Source: Fibrobacterota bacterium
Lineage (GTDB): Bacteria; Fibrobacterota; Fibrobacteria; UBA5070
Assembly: GCA_016715065.1 (NCBI GenBank)
Contig: JADKBN010000003.1
Location: 372,001-436,000 of the forward strand
Length of the DNA stretch: 64,000 nt
Reading direction: 5' to 3'
Part shown: one piece after another, positions 35,803 to 44,744 of the stretch
Numbering within the stretch: the stretch's first letter is position 1
Layout: every line of letters begins with the position of its first letter
Position numbers and translations under genes: made by a program
Notes under the pieces: model-generated
What the model was told of the DNA's origin: nothing
The model's database searches: none
Seen by the model: only the letters and a program-made list of their open reading frames with translations

Positions 35803-35837
35803 GCCTGGGGATCACCTTCGGTGGCCTCGGGCGTTTT
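35803..35837 (+). terminator. Intrinsic terminator after cyclophilin gene
   Basis: An 8-bp outer stem (GCCTGGGG / CCTCGGGC, two G-U pairs) and a 4-bp inner stem (CACC / GGTG, loop TTC) are separated by a small internal loop. Five T residues follow, starting 10 nt past the stop. Confidence 0.8.
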
Positions 35838-35912
35838 TGTTTGCAATGGTCAGCGACCTGTTGGCCTTCGCAGTAGATTACTTCGCGTTTTCGGATCGAA
35901 ATGAGGCCTTGA

Positions 35913-36365
35913 ATGAAACTTTCAAATCGTTTGACGATGGTCGTTGCAGCGGCAGTCGTCACTTGTTCCAGCGTGGCTCAAGCAGAGTTTGGAATTGGTG
36001 CCAATCTTGGCGCTCCCAGTGGCCTCAATATTCGGGTGGGCCAGCAAAAATCGTTGGAAGGGATTCTTGGCTGGAATTTCAGCAACGGCAAGGAACACGT
36101 GGAGTTGGTCGGAAACATTCTGTTTCATGGCCGTAGCTTGGGTCGCGAGTCGCCCATCACAGGGTTTTTTCCTTATGCGGGTGCCGGACTTGGGTTCTGG
36201 TCCGACCACAGCCAAGGTGCTTGGATTCAAGTTCCGCTAGGCTTGGACATCCGGTTTACCGTGCCCCTCGAGGTGGGGTTGCATGTGGATCCCGGCATGG
36301 ACATCGTCCCTGAGACGAAATTTACCGTCCACTGGGGCCTCGGGATCCGCTATTGGTTCAGGTAA
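35913..36365 (+). CDS. Small outer-membrane beta-barrel protein
   Basis: The protein has 150 residues. A signal peptide (MKLSNRLTMVVAAAVVTCSS, cleavage near AQA) precedes Gly/aromatic-rich beta strands (SGLNIRVGQQKSLEGILGW, FFPYAGAGLGFW) and a C-terminal aromatic residue (LGIRYWF). It resembles the BAPKO_0422-like barrel group in size and style. The downstream membrane-protein start overlaps its 3' end by 13 nt. Confidence 0.8.
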   Translation: MKLSNRLTMVVAAAVVTCSSVAQAEFGIGANLGAPSGLNIRVGQQKSLEGILGWNFSNGKEHVELVGNILFHGRSLGRESPITGFFPYAGAGLGFWSDHSQGAWIQVPLGLDIRFTVPLEVGLHVDPGMDIVPETKFTVHWGLGIRYWFR

Positions 36366-36943
36366 CCCCCCAAGAAGTCCCGAAGGCGTGGAGGCCTACG
36401 GTCGATCTGTTTGAGGTCGGCTTCCTCTACGTTTTCCTGCCGTTGGTCGTATCGACCATGGACCGGCCACCGCATTTCCTGGGTGGCAAGATCTTGCTTT
36501 GGATGGTCGCTTGGTTTTTTCTGCGTCGAATGGCGGAGTTCCCCAACGGGCAGGATCGGACTTCGAAACTGGTCCGTTCCGCGCTAGGCTCTTTGGTGGG
36601 CGCGGGAATCATCGCCGCAGGGATGACATGGGCTGGCCAGATGGAGCTCGGAGAGGCGGCACGTTCCTTGTTGAACTTGGCTCTGGTGGTCCTTCCTGCC
36701 TGCGCCCTGGTGTTCTTGTATCTGCCGGCAAGGCTCTCCGGATCGGAATGGATCACACCAGGCCTGCGGCCGGCGCTGCCCGCGCTGGCCTTTGCTGGTC
36801 TGCATCTGACCTCCGGGACCTGGCAAGCGCCGCTGCTTGCCTTGGCAGGGGGGTATGCGGCCGCATTGCTGCGGTTCCCGCTCTGGGTGTGCGTGTTGGG
36901 GCAGTGGTCGATCGCCATGGCGGGAGCGCGCTGGTTGTGGTGA
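36353..36943 (+). CDS. Multi-pass membrane protein, possibly degenerate CPBP/Abi-like
   Basis: A 196-residue integral membrane protein with five to six helices, starting at TTG 36353 within the barrel gene's last codons. The C-terminal part (LPALAFAGLHLTSGTWQAPLLALAGGYAAALLR) recalls CPBP-family intramembrane proteases. The EExxxR motif is absent and the second helix-4 His position reads GQWSIAM, so protease activity is unlikely. Function is unknown. It ends in a GTGA overlap with the next small gene. Confidence 0.6.
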   Translation: MVQVTPQEVPKAWRPTVDLFEVGFLYVFLPLVVSTMDRPPHFLGGKILLWMVAWFFLRRMAEFPNGQDRTSKLVRSALGSLVGAGIIAAGMTWAGQMELGEAARSLLNLALVVLPACALVFLYLPARLSGSEWITPGLRPALPALAFAGLHLTSGTWQAPLLALAGGYAAALLRFPLWVCVLGQWSIAMAGARWLW

Positions 36944-37155
36944 GCCCCCCTCGGCTGGAACCCGCACTTGCTGCGTTTTTTTGCGTGTTGCTGGCCGGAC
37001 TCCACGCGGCGGGCTCCGTTGTCGTGTTGCGGATCCTGAACGTTTGTCGGCACCACTTGGAGAGACTCAAGGTGCTGGAACTCACGGAAGGCAAGTTTCT
37101 TGCTCAGGAGGAGAAGATTGCTCTGCAGCGAAAAAAGCAGGCAGAGGCAAAATGA
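36940..37155 (+). CDS. Small single-pass membrane protein (71 aa)
   Basis: A 71-residue frame from GTG 36940, overlapping the upstream stop (GTGA). It has one hydrophobic helix (LAAFFCVLLAGLHAAGSVVVL) followed by a charged helical tail (EEKIALQRKKQAEAK). The tail end overlaps the gmk start as ATGA. No family is recognised. The two tight overlaps argue that it is translated. Confidence 0.6.
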   Translation: MSPPRLEPALAAFFCVLLAGLHAAGSVVVLRILNVCRHHLERLKVLELTEGKFLAQEEKIALQRKKQAEAK

Positions 37156-37724
37156 AGCGCTGCGGAAAATTGGTGGTGTTTTCCGCGCCATCCGGGGCGG
37201 GAAAAAGCTCGCTGATCGCCTCGGTGATGCCGATGATTCCCAGCCTTCGCTATTCGGTGTCCGCGACGACCCGCAAGCCTCGGGTAGGCGAGGTGGATGG
37301 CATCCACTACTTTTTTTTGGACCACACGCTCTTTCGGGCGATGATCGCGGCAGGCGAGTTCGCCGAGTGGAACGAAGTCCATGGGAACCTTTATGGAACC
37401 CCACGTACGTTCTTGGACCAAGCGACCGCACGCGGCGAAAACGTCGTGTTGGACCTGGATGTGGTGGGAAAACGCAGTTTTGACAAAATCTACCCGGACA
37501 ACATCGGCATCCTGATCCTGCCGCCATCCATCGAGGAGCTGGAACGCAGGCTTCGCGGAAGAGGGACGGATCCGGAGGATGTGATCCAGGTTCGCATGCA
37601 CAATGCGCTTTCCGAGCTGGCCCAAGCCGAATCCGGCAGCTTCCGGCACAGGCTGGTCAACGACGAATTCGACCGATCTCGACAAGAATTGCTGGAAATA
37701 TTGCGTGCGGAATTGGAAATCTGA
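37152..37724 (+). CDS. gmk: Guanylate kinase
   Basis: A 190-residue guanylate kinase, phosphorylating GMP to GDP. It has P-loop SAPSGAGKSSL, the GMP-binding RYSVSATTRKPRVGEVDGIHY, EFAEWNEVHGNLYGTP, and the lid ERRLRGRGTDP. ATG 37152 overlaps the small membrane gene stop (ATGA) and has an AGAGG ribosome-binding site. Confidence 0.97.
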   Translation: MKRCGKLVVFSAPSGAGKSSLIASVMPMIPSLRYSVSATTRKPRVGEVDGIHYFFLDHTLFRAMIAAGEFAEWNEVHGNLYGTPRTFLDQATARGENVVLDLDVVGKRSFDKIYPDNIGILILPPSIEELERRLRGRGTDPEDVIQVRMHNALSELAQAESGSFRHRLVNDEFDRSRQELLEILRAELEI

Positions 37725-37773
37725 AGTCCGCGTCTGTTTGGCTATGTTTGGACGCACCTAATAGGAGGTTCCA

Positions 37774-39009
37774 GTGCACCGCAACGTGTTGGGTATGATC
37801 ATGGCAGGCGGCCAGGGCTCGCGTCTTTGGCCGCTGACCGCAGATCGGGCCAAGCCTGCCGTCCATTTCGGCGGCAAGTACAGAATCATCGATTTTGTCC
37901 TGAACAATTTCGTGAATTCCGGCATCCACAAAATCAAGCTTTTGACCCAGTTCAAGAGCGATTCCTTGAATCGGCACGTCCAAACCGCCTGGTCTTTGAA
38001 CCGCACCCTGGACCAGTACGTGGACTTGGTGCCTGCCCAGATGCGCACGGGCACCGAATGGTATCGGGGCACGGCCGACGCGATCTACCAGAACGTCAAC
38101 TGCATCACCGACGAACGCCCGGACCTGGTTGCGGTTTTCGGGGGGGACCACATCTACAAGATGGATCTCACCCAGATGATCGATTTCCACATGGTCAAAG
38201 GGGCCTTGTGCACGGTCTCCGCCTTTCCCGTCCCCGTGGAGGAGGCGTCGGAATTCGGCGTGATCGAGGTGGACGAAGACGGCCGCATGGTCGGATTCGA
38301 AGAAAAGCCTTCCCACCCCAAGCCCATGCCTGGCCGTCCGGGCTGGGCCTTGTGCTCGATGGGCAACTACCTGTTCCATTCCAAGTTCCTGGTGCGCGAG
38401 CTTCTTTCCGATGCGCAGAAGTCGTCGGCCCACGATTTCGGCAAGGACATCATCCCCAACATCTACCACACCTATCCGGTCTACGTGTACGACTTCACGA
38501 CCAACCGGATCCCCGGCGAGACCGCCGCCTATTGGCGCGACGTCGGGACGTTGCAGGCGTTGTTCGAAGCCAATCTTGACCTGGTCAAGGTCTCTCCGGA
38601 ATTCAACCTGTACAATCCCAAGTGGGCGTTGCGTTCCATCAACTGGAACGCGCCTCCGGCAAAATTTGTCTTCAACGAGGAGGAGGGCGAGCCCCCTCGC
38701 CGCGGCTTCGCCCACGATTCGATCGTCTGCGACGGCTGCATCGTCTCGGGCGGCGGCGTGACCCGCTCCATCCTGGCTCCGCACTGCTTCGTGCACAGCT
38801 TCGCCCAGGTGGAGGAGTCCATCCTGTTTCCCGACGTCGAAGTCGGTCGCCACGCCATGGTGCGCCGCGCGATCGTGGAAAAGGGAGTCCGCATTCCGCC
38901 TGGCGCGAAGATCGGATTCGACCTGGAGAAAGACGCCGAACGTTTCCATGTTTCCGAAGAAGGGATCGTCGTGATCTCCAAGGGAACCATCATCCAACCG
39001 GAGCTCTGA
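37774..39009 (+). CDS. glgC: Glucose-1-phosphate adenylyltransferase
   Basis: GlgC, 411 residues. It makes ADP-glucose for glycogen synthesis from glucose-1-phosphate and ATP. The signatures are MAGGQGSRLWPLTADRAKPAV, WYRGTADAIYQN, VAVFGGDHIYKMD, EFGVIEVDEDG and a C-terminal left-handed beta-helix. It starts at GTG 37774 behind a near-perfect ribosome-binding site (AGGAGG). Its stop is 1 nt before the phosphohexomutase ATG, consistent with joint control of glucose-phosphate flux. Confidence 0.96.
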   Translation: MHRNVLGMIMAGGQGSRLWPLTADRAKPAVHFGGKYRIIDFVLNNFVNSGIHKIKLLTQFKSDSLNRHVQTAWSLNRTLDQYVDLVPAQMRTGTEWYRGTADAIYQNVNCITDERPDLVAVFGGDHIYKMDLTQMIDFHMVKGALCTVSAFPVPVEEASEFGVIEVDEDGRMVGFEEKPSHPKPMPGRPGWALCSMGNYLFHSKFLVRELLSDAQKSSAHDFGKDIIPNIYHTYPVYVYDFTTNRIPGETAAYWRDVGTLQALFEANLDLVKVSPEFNLYNPKWALRSINWNAPPAKFVFNEEEGEPPRRGFAHDSIVCDGCIVSGGGVTRSILAPHCFVHSFAQVEESILFPDVEVGRHAMVRRAIVEKGVRIPPGAKIGFDLEKDAERFHVSEEGIVVISKGTIIQPEL

Positions 39010-39010
39010 C

Positions 39011-40396
39011 ATGTCGCTTGATTCCACGATCTTCCGCGAAAACGACATCCGCGGCTTGGTCGATCCATCGCTTCCCCCGCAGGCGGTCTACGCCATCGGC
39101 CGTGCCTACGCGACCCTCCTCACCGAGGCGGGTGCCAAGGCCGTGGCCATCGGCGGGGACGTGCGGCTTTCCACGCCGGAGATCAAGGGAAACCTGATCC
39201 GCGCCGTGCGCGACGGCGGGATCCATGTGGTGGACATCGGAACGGTGACCACGCCGGTCGCCTACTTCGCGGCTTTCCACATGCAGGTGGACGGAGCGGC
39301 GATGGTCACGGCCTCGCACAACCCCAAGGAATACAACGGCTTCAAGCTGGGTATCGGGAAGACCACCATCCGCGGGGAAGAGATCCGACGCCTGTTCGAC
39401 ATCGCCTCCACCGGCGAGTGGAGCGCCGGTCAGGGCGGGTTGCGCGAGCACGATCTCATTTCCGAATACAAGGACAAGCTCAAGCAGTCCTTCGCCTTCG
39501 GCAAGAATGGCCGCAAGATCAAGGTCGTCTACGATCCTGCCAACGCGGCCGGGGCGATCTTCGGCGCCGAACTCCTCGAGGAGCTCGGTTGCGAGGTCGT
39601 GCGCCTCTATTGCGAGGTGGACGGGACCTTTCCCAACCACCATCCCGATCCGACCATCCCCAAGAATCTGGTGGACCTCCAGAAGGCCGTGGTGGAACAC
39701 CATGCCGACTTGGGCATCGGGATCGACGGCGACGGCGACCGGCTGGGTGTGATCGACGACACGGGCCGCTGGATCCCGGGCGACCTGTTCACCCTGGTCA
39801 TGGCCCGCCCCATCCTGGCTCTCAAGCCGGGCAGTCCGATCATCTTCGAGGTCAAGAGCTCCAAGGCCTTGGTGGACGGAATCCGTCAAGCCGGTGGCGA
39901 GCCCATCATGTGGAAGGTCGGGCACAGCCTCCTGAAACAGAAGATGAAGGAGACCCACGCGCCGCTGGCCGGCGAGGTGTCGGGCCACATGTTCTTCGCC
40001 GATCGCTGGTACGGCTTCGACGACGCCATGTACGCCACCTGCCGGGTCATCGAACTCCTGGACCAATCGGGAAAGAAATTGTCCGAGATCGCCTCCGACA
40101 TCCCCTTCTATCCGTCCACCCCCGAAATCCGCGCCGAGTGCAGAAACGACGCGGAAAAGTTCCGCATCGCCTCGGCCGCCGCCGAGTGGTTCCGCAAGCA
40201 CCACGAGACCATCGACATCGACGGTGTGCGCATCGTCTTTCCCGACGGCTGGGGACTCATCCGCGCCTCCAACACGCAACCCGACTTGGTGCTTCGTTTC
40301 GAGGCGTCCACGCAGGAACGTGTGGAAGAGATCAAGAACTACGTGTTCGAGAAACTCAAGGAATTCGGCGAGGTGCGCATCGGGGGAGGGCATTGA
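39011..40396 (+). CDS. Phosphomannomutase/phosphoglucomutase
   Basis: A 461-residue alpha-D-phosphohexomutase of the ManB/AlgC type. The phosphoserine loop is VTASHNP (Ser102), the metal loop DGDGDRLG, the sugar loop GEVSGHMFF and the phosphate loop RASNTQP. It interconverts hexose-1- and 6-phosphates, supplying GlgC or nucleotide-sugar synthesis. Whether glucose or mannose is the main substrate cannot be read from the sequence. Confidence 0.94.
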   Translation: MSLDSTIFRENDIRGLVDPSLPPQAVYAIGRAYATLLTEAGAKAVAIGGDVRLSTPEIKGNLIRAVRDGGIHVVDIGTVTTPVAYFAAFHMQVDGAAMVTASHNPKEYNGFKLGIGKTTIRGEEIRRLFDIASTGEWSAGQGGLREHDLISEYKDKLKQSFAFGKNGRKIKVVYDPANAAGAIFGAELLEELGCEVVRLYCEVDGTFPNHHPDPTIPKNLVDLQKAVVEHHADLGIGIDGDGDRLGVIDDTGRWIPGDLFTLVMARPILALKPGSPIIFEVKSSKALVDGIRQAGGEPIMWKVGHSLLKQKMKETHAPLAGEVSGHMFFADRWYGFDDAMYATCRVIELLDQSGKKLSEIASDIPFYPSTPEIRAECRNDAEKFRIASAAAEWFRKHHETIDIDGVRIVFPDGWGLIRASNTQPDLVLRFEASTQERVEEIKNYVFEKLKEFGEVRIGGGH

Positions 40397-40453
40397 GCCG
40401 CGCCTCGTCCGACGGTGCTCCTCCCGGGATCCATTGGCAGTAAGGAATTGCGC

Positions 40454-40813
40454 ATGAACGTCGCCATCCTGGGGGCTTCCCCCAAACCGGAAAAATACGC
40501 CCACATGGCTCAGGTCAAGTTGCTCGCCCACGGCCATTCGGTGGTGGGCGTGAATCCCGCCCTGCCCGATCTGGGTGCGGTCCCGGTGACAAAATCTGTT
40601 GGCGAGCTGCCTGCCGGGATCGATACCCTCACCGTGTACGTGGGAAGCGATCGGTCCTCCGCGCTCGCCGAGGAAATCCTGTCCTACGGATTCCGGCGAG
40701 TGGTCTTCAACCCGGGCGCGGAAAACCCGGAGCTTGCAGCCAAGCTTCGCGACCGGGGAGTGGAGTCCGTGGAAGGCTGCACGCTGGTGATGCTGTCCTC
40801 GCGGCAGTTCTGA
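40454..40813 (+). CDS. CoA-binding domain protein (YccU-like)
   Basis: A 119-residue Rossmann-fold protein of the CoA_binding_2 family (VAILGASPKPEKYAHMAQ, GHSVVGVNP, ESVEGCTLVML). It resembles the CoA-binding domain of succinyl-CoA and ADP-forming acyl-CoA synthetases but stands alone. ATG 40454 has an AAGGA ribosome-binding site; the upstream extension to 40415 is not needed for the fold. The role is unknown. Its stop lies 7 nt from the convergent outer-membrane gene. Confidence 0.88.
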   Translation: MNVAILGASPKPEKYAHMAQVKLLAHGHSVVGVNPALPDLGAVPVTKSVGELPAGIDTLTVYVGSDRSSALAEEILSYGFRRVVFNPGAENPELAAKLRDRGVESVEGCTLVMLSSRQF

Positions 40814-40820
40814 AGGACTG

Positions 40821-41450
40821 CTAGTAGGCGAAGCCCATCCACAAGCCGGCTTCCACCACGGCGCCCGCCAAGGCGAAGTTGCGGATCATGTTCTCGTTTT
40901 CGGTGGGCGTGGCTCCGACCCACGACTGGTAGACCCATGGCCAGCCCAATCCCGCATTCCACCCGATGGAAAAGCCGCTGGGATAGACCTTGAGGCTCCC
41001 GCCGTGCAATCCGGCGGTGACGCCTTCCTGGCGGAAGGTGAATTCGCGCGTGTTGCCGTTTTCCGGGAGTTCGACCGCGGCCTCGCTCTCGAATCCGCGC
41101 ACGAACGCCCCCAGGAATCCGCCTGCCAGGGCGGGCTGGAAGTGGTGTCGGACAGAAAGTTCCCAGCCCCTGTCCACTCCAGTGACCGACCAGAATCCGG
41201 AGCCTGCGACGGAAAACGACCCTCCGACCATCCGCTCGATCTGCAGATTGGGCGCTAGGCCCAAGACCGCCGTCAGAGGGTCGATCGCAAACCAGGTGTG
41301 CACCAGCGGGGTGGGTGCAGGAGCATCCTCCACCAATGGCTCGTATTCGACCGGGTCGTCGGCCACGGCCTGTGAGGCGGTGTCGGCATCCTGGGCGAAT
41401 ACGGAAAGGGGAAGAAAAAGGGCGAACAGGAGGGATCGGATGGGTTTCAT
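40821..41450 (-). CDS. Exported outer-membrane-type protein at the end of the ECF/caspase operon
   Basis: The protein has 209 residues. A signal peptide (MKPIRSLLFALFLPLSVFA) is followed by an acidic Pro/Ala linker and Gly/aromatic-rich strands (LQIERMVGGSFSVAGSGFW, AGLHGGSLKVYPSGFSIGW), ending LWMGFAY. It looks like an outer-membrane barrel. It starts 22 nt after the caspase-repeat gene and so is probably the last gene of the operon begun by the ECF sigma factor. No family name is certain. Confidence 0.8.
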   Translation of the reverse strand: MKPIRSLLFALFLPLSVFAQDADTASQAVADDPVEYEPLVEDAPAPTPLVHTWFAIDPLTAVLGLAPNLQIERMVGGSFSVAGSGFWSVTGVDRGWELSVRHHFQPALAGGFLGAFVRGFESEAAVELPENGNTREFTFRQEGVTAGLHGGSLKVYPSGFSIGWNAGLGWPWVYQSWVGATPTENENMIRNFALAGAVVEAGLWMGFAY

Positions 41451-41472
41451 GTTGGTTCCGGGTAAATTAGGA

Positions 41473-43806
41473 TCAGAGGCGGATTCCGGCGAGCACTCCC
41501 GGCCAAATCCTGGTTTCCCGCGTGGCGTCCCAGTGGTAGCGGCCAGGTGGAGTCAAAAACCGGTCGGCATCTCCGTCGCGGTCGGTGGAAAGCATGTTCA
41601 TCGTGGGGCCTGCGAACAGGCGCAATCCGTCGAGATCGACGCCAAGGGTAAGGGCGAACCGTTGCAGGCTGGCGGCGCGATCCAGGTCGGGGCGTTCCAT
41701 CAGGTGCAGATGCGTGTAGTCGAGCTCCACTTCCAGTGGCTTGGGCTTCCAGTGGGTGCCCATGCTGACCCCGACCCCGATCATGCGATCCACCCTGTCG
41801 GTGGGAAAAGCCCCCGCCAAGCCCACATGGAAGCGCCTTGTGGCCAGACGAAGGGCGACTCCCGCGAGGCCGGTTTCCGTCGCGCTCGCTTCCAGGCTCG
41901 GCTTCATGTTCAGCCCGAGGCTCAGCACACCGACCGGAAACGATTCCATTTTCCGGGCGAGATTCATAACGCCGACGCTCGCACCGCTGCTGGAGTCGGC
42001 AAGGTTCAGCACCCCCACCTGCGCGCCGGTGACGCTGCGCGCCAAATTGACCACTCCGACCTGTGCGCCGGAAACGGAACCACCGATGTTGACCACGCCG
42101 ATCTGGGCGCCTTTCAGCGAGCGAGCGAGGTTCACGGTGGAAAGTTGGGCACCCTGGACGTGGCTGTTGGAGAGGCTCACCGTGGAGAATTGGAGTCCGT
42201 GGACGGTGTCCTTGGCCAACGCGACCGTGCAGAACTGGATGCCCAGGAAACGATCGTTGGCGAAGCACACCGTCGAAAACTGGATGCCGCGCATGGCCCC
42301 CAGCGAAGCGACTGCGCCCAACGACACTTGGGCTCCCTCACCCCCCTTGCGGGAAATCGCCAGGCCTGGCGACACCTGCATGCCACGAAAGCTCCCGTCC
42401 ACCACGGCGATGCCGCCCAACTGCATGCCGTTGAGCGAGTCGCCCATGCGGGAGTAGCCCAGGGCGATCTGGGTGCCCCGAACCTTGCCTCCCGTCCGCG
42501 CGACTCCCATGCCGATCTGGGCTCCGTTGATGTTGCGGGCCACGGTGCTGACGCCCAGGGCGATGTGGGTTCCGTCGACCTCGGCGGGGTTGCCTTCCAG
42601 CAGATCGAAGCCGAACCGGTAGCGTGCGCGGTTGGCCGGGACCGAATCGTCGCCGCCCAATTTTCCCGGGATCTTGAATTCGTTCCAATCGGGGGCGATG
42701 GCGAAGTGGAAGGGCACGTCCACCAGCGGTGCCAGACTGGCCGTACCGGTGTCCGCCCAGGGAGGAGGCACGGGGCCGACGGAATCTGTCGGAGAGCTGG
42801 CGAGGGTCGCGCGGGATCCAGCCACCAAGGTGGGACGGCTGACGCGCCGGGTCGTGGAATCGGAGGCTTGGATGCGGTAGGTTCCCGCCGGCAATCCCAG
42901 CGTCAGATTCTGGCCAAGTTTTTTCGTGAGATCCGCAACGGCGGTCCCGGTCGAGTCGCTGATCACCACCCGGCCCGAGATCTCCGGCCCGATCTCCAAC
43001 TGCGACTGGGCGCGGGAAAGATCGGTCAGGACCACTTCGCCGGATCCGGACAGATCCAGTTGGAATTCCGGATGCTGGGGCCCGGCGCTGGAAGACGATG
43101 TCCTTTCCAGGGTTTCTTCGTAGGCGAACCGGTAGGCTTCCTGCAAGGTCACCTTGCCGTCGCGGTCCAGGTCGGCCGCGCCACGCAGACCGGTGAGGAA
43201 CGCCCTGGTGAACACGGAGCCCTTCAGGCGGTCGGATTCCTGGCTGGATTCCTCCGCTCGGGAGGAGGTCAGGTACGCCTGGCCGCGCAGCCCTTCGGCA
43301 CCTTCGATCCGAAACGCCTGATGGCGGGTGCCGCCTTTGGCGCGCAGCGCCGCTCCCGAAGCGCAAGCGTCCAGCACCGCCAGCCGCACGTCGGCGCCGG
43401 ATCCCTCCAAGGCCCGGCGCAACACCAGGTAGGGGAGCCGCTGCGTGCCCAGGAGCAGCCCCTGTTCGTCGGAATGTCCCGAGTAGTAGAGCACCAGTTC
43501 CATGCGCGAGCCGGTTTGGCGCTCGGCAGCCATCCGGCGCGAGAGTTCGCGCAACGTGGACAACAAGCTCGCCGTGTCGGGCTGCTGCAACATCAATGCG
43601 TCTTGAGCGCTCACGCCGCCGAGCGAGCGCATCACGCTGGCCATGCCGTCCGCATCCTGGTGGGCGAACCGGAGCCGGGCTTTGCCCGGGCCGCCGTCGT
43701 TGGCAGACGCCGCCACCAGGAAACGTCGCGAAGTGGATGGGACGGAATCCGTCACGGCCATGGCTTGCGTCGCCAGGGCCAGGGCCAGGATCAGGGATGG
43801 TTTCAT
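41473..43806 (-). CDS. Exported caspase-like protease with EF-hand-like loop and C-terminal surface repeats
   Basis: A 777-residue exported protein. A signal peptide (MKPSLILALALATQAMA) precedes a caspase/peptidase C14 domain (about 25-240) with His111 in LYYSGHSDEQG and Cys148 in LDACASGAA, the expected dyad. An EF-hand/dockerin-like loop (DLDRDGKVTLQE) is near residue 210. A linker and short sandwich follow. Residues about 410-625 carry about 14 copies of a 14-17-residue repeat with consensus G-x-Q-hydrophobic-x-hydrophobic (GAQIGVVNIG, GAQVGVVNLA), like the LA_2272-type surface repeat. A barrel-like C-terminus ends the protein. ATG 43806 overlaps the upstream gene (ATGA). Confidence 0.88.
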   Translation of the reverse strand: MKPSLILALALATQAMAVTDSVPSTSRRFLVAASANDGGPGKARLRFAHQDADGMASVMRSLGGVSAQDALMLQQPDTASLLSTLRELSRRMAAERQTGSRMELVLYYSGHSDEQGLLLGTQRLPYLVLRRALEGSGADVRLAVLDACASGAALRAKGGTRHQAFRIEGAEGLRGQAYLTSSRAEESSQESDRLKGSVFTRAFLTGLRGAADLDRDGKVTLQEAYRFAYEETLERTSSSSAGPQHPEFQLDLSGSGEVVLTDLSRAQSQLEIGPEISGRVVISDSTGTAVADLTKKLGQNLTLGLPAGTYRIQASDSTTRRVSRPTLVAGSRATLASSPTDSVGPVPPPWADTGTASLAPLVDVPFHFAIAPDWNEFKIPGKLGGDDSVPANRARYRFGFDLLEGNPAEVDGTHIALGVSTVARNINGAQIGMGVARTGGKVRGTQIALGYSRMGDSLNGMQLGGIAVVDGSFRGMQVSPGLAISRKGGEGAQVSLGAVASLGAMRGIQFSTVCFANDRFLGIQFCTVALAKDTVHGLQFSTVSLSNSHVQGAQLSTVNLARSLKGAQIGVVNIGGSVSGAQVGVVNLARSVTGAQVGVLNLADSSSGASVGVMNLARKMESFPVGVLSLGLNMKPSLEASATETGLAGVALRLATRRFHVGLAGAFPTDRVDRMIGVGVSMGTHWKPKPLEVELDYTHLHLMERPDLDRAASLQRFALTLGVDLDGLRLFAGPTMNMLSTDRDGDADRFLTPPGRYHWDATRETRIWPGVLAGIRL

Positions 43807-44744
43807 GGCTTCTTGGCCAGCCGGATGGATTCGAAGCGCAGTCCCTTGCGCTGGAGAACGCCGTCCGCTCCCGCTTTTTTCAGGAGCGCTTCCACCGAAG
43901 CCAACGCGAAGGGCCCCCTGGATTCCACCAGCACGAACCGTTCGAACTTCGGAGCTTCGTCGAGCTGGTAGGAATGGGGCGCCTGCTGCTTGGAAGACAC
44001 GAACACGCTGGAATCGCCGGATTCCGGCAGGTGGCGGGTGATCTGCCCGTTTCCGTCCAGGGAAACGATCGCAACGTGCCGCTTGGGTCCCGCCAGCGTC
44101 CCCACTTGGAGCAGGTCGCCGACCACCGCCGAATCGCCGTTGGAAAGCCGCAATGCCTCGGCGCCCGCCTTGGCGATGCGGTGCAAGGCCAGGCGGCGCG
44201 ACTGTCCCTTGAGCAGGATGTCGTCGTCGGCCCAGGCGACCTCCCAACTGGTGGTGTCCGTCGCTGGTTGGGTGTCGGTCGTGGAAGCGACCACCGGACG
44301 GTTGCGCGCGCTGGTGTCGCTCGCGCGAGTGATCGAGGTGACCGGAGTCCTGTGGACAGAATCTGGTGATCCGGAATCGATGCGGGCGGTGCGTGAACTG
44401 TCCGCTCCAGCTGGAATTCCCGCGACGGAAGTGTCGGGGCGGGAGGTGTCCAGAAGTTGGAACACGCCGATGGAGATCCCGACGGCCAATCCCGCCATGA
44501 CCAGTCCGGGCATCCAGCCGCGCTTGGCCGCAGGCTGCGCCGCGCCGCGTTGCCGGATGGCTTGGGCGATTCGCTCTGGAGGAAGGGCCGCAAGGATCGC
44601 TTCGTCGCTCTCCTGAAGGGCCTTCAGCCGTTGCGCCGCATCCGGTTTTTCCAGGGCGTCTTTGGTGGAATCGGCAAGGTGGCTGGGGGTTTCGCCCAGC
44701 AGATGCCGCTCCAACCGGGGGTCGGGACGAAGGTTCTCGTTCAT
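43803..44744 (-). CDS. Membrane-anchored DUF4384-like protein, putative anti-sigma partner
   Basis: The protein has 313 residues. The cytoplasmic N-terminus (about 75 residues, helical, no zinc-binding His/Cys cluster) resembles an anti-sigma region only in position and composition. One membrane helix (WMPGLVMAGLAVGISIGVFQ, about 79-98) leads to a Ser/Thr/Asp-rich linker. A periplasmic domain follows with the DUF4384-like pattern (GDLLQVG, VAIVSLDGNGQITRHLPE, FERFVLVES). DUF4384 domains often accompany caspase-like proteins. The start overlaps the sigma-factor stop by 1 nt and the stop overlaps the caspase gene by 4 nt. Anti-sigma function is inferred from order and topology. Confidence 0.8.
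   Translation of the reverse strand: MNENLRPDPRLERHLLGETPSHLADSTKDALEKPDAAQRLKALQESDEAILAALPPERIAQAIRQRGAAQPAAKRGWMPGLVMAGLAVGISIGVFQLLDTSRPDTSVAGIPAGADSSRTARIDSGSPDSVHRTPVTSITRASDTSARNRPVVASTTDTQPATDTTSWEVAWADDDILLKGQSRRLALHRIAKAGAEALRLSNGDSAVVGDLLQVGTLAGPKRHVAIVSLDGNGQITRHLPESGDSSVFVSSKQQAPHSYQLDEAPKFERFVLVESRGPFALASVEALLKKAGADGVLQRKGLRFESIRLAKKP

Noticed and set aside
41930..42580. Repetitive DNA resembling a CRISPR-like array
   Set aside because: The periodicity is of degenerate protein repeats in a coding frame; units vary in DNA sequence and length, with no identical repeats or spacers.
40990..43971. Plus-strand open frame of 993 codons
   Set aside because: Antisense to the caspase-repeat gene; its apparent repeats mirror the G-x-Q repeat DNA of the real gene.
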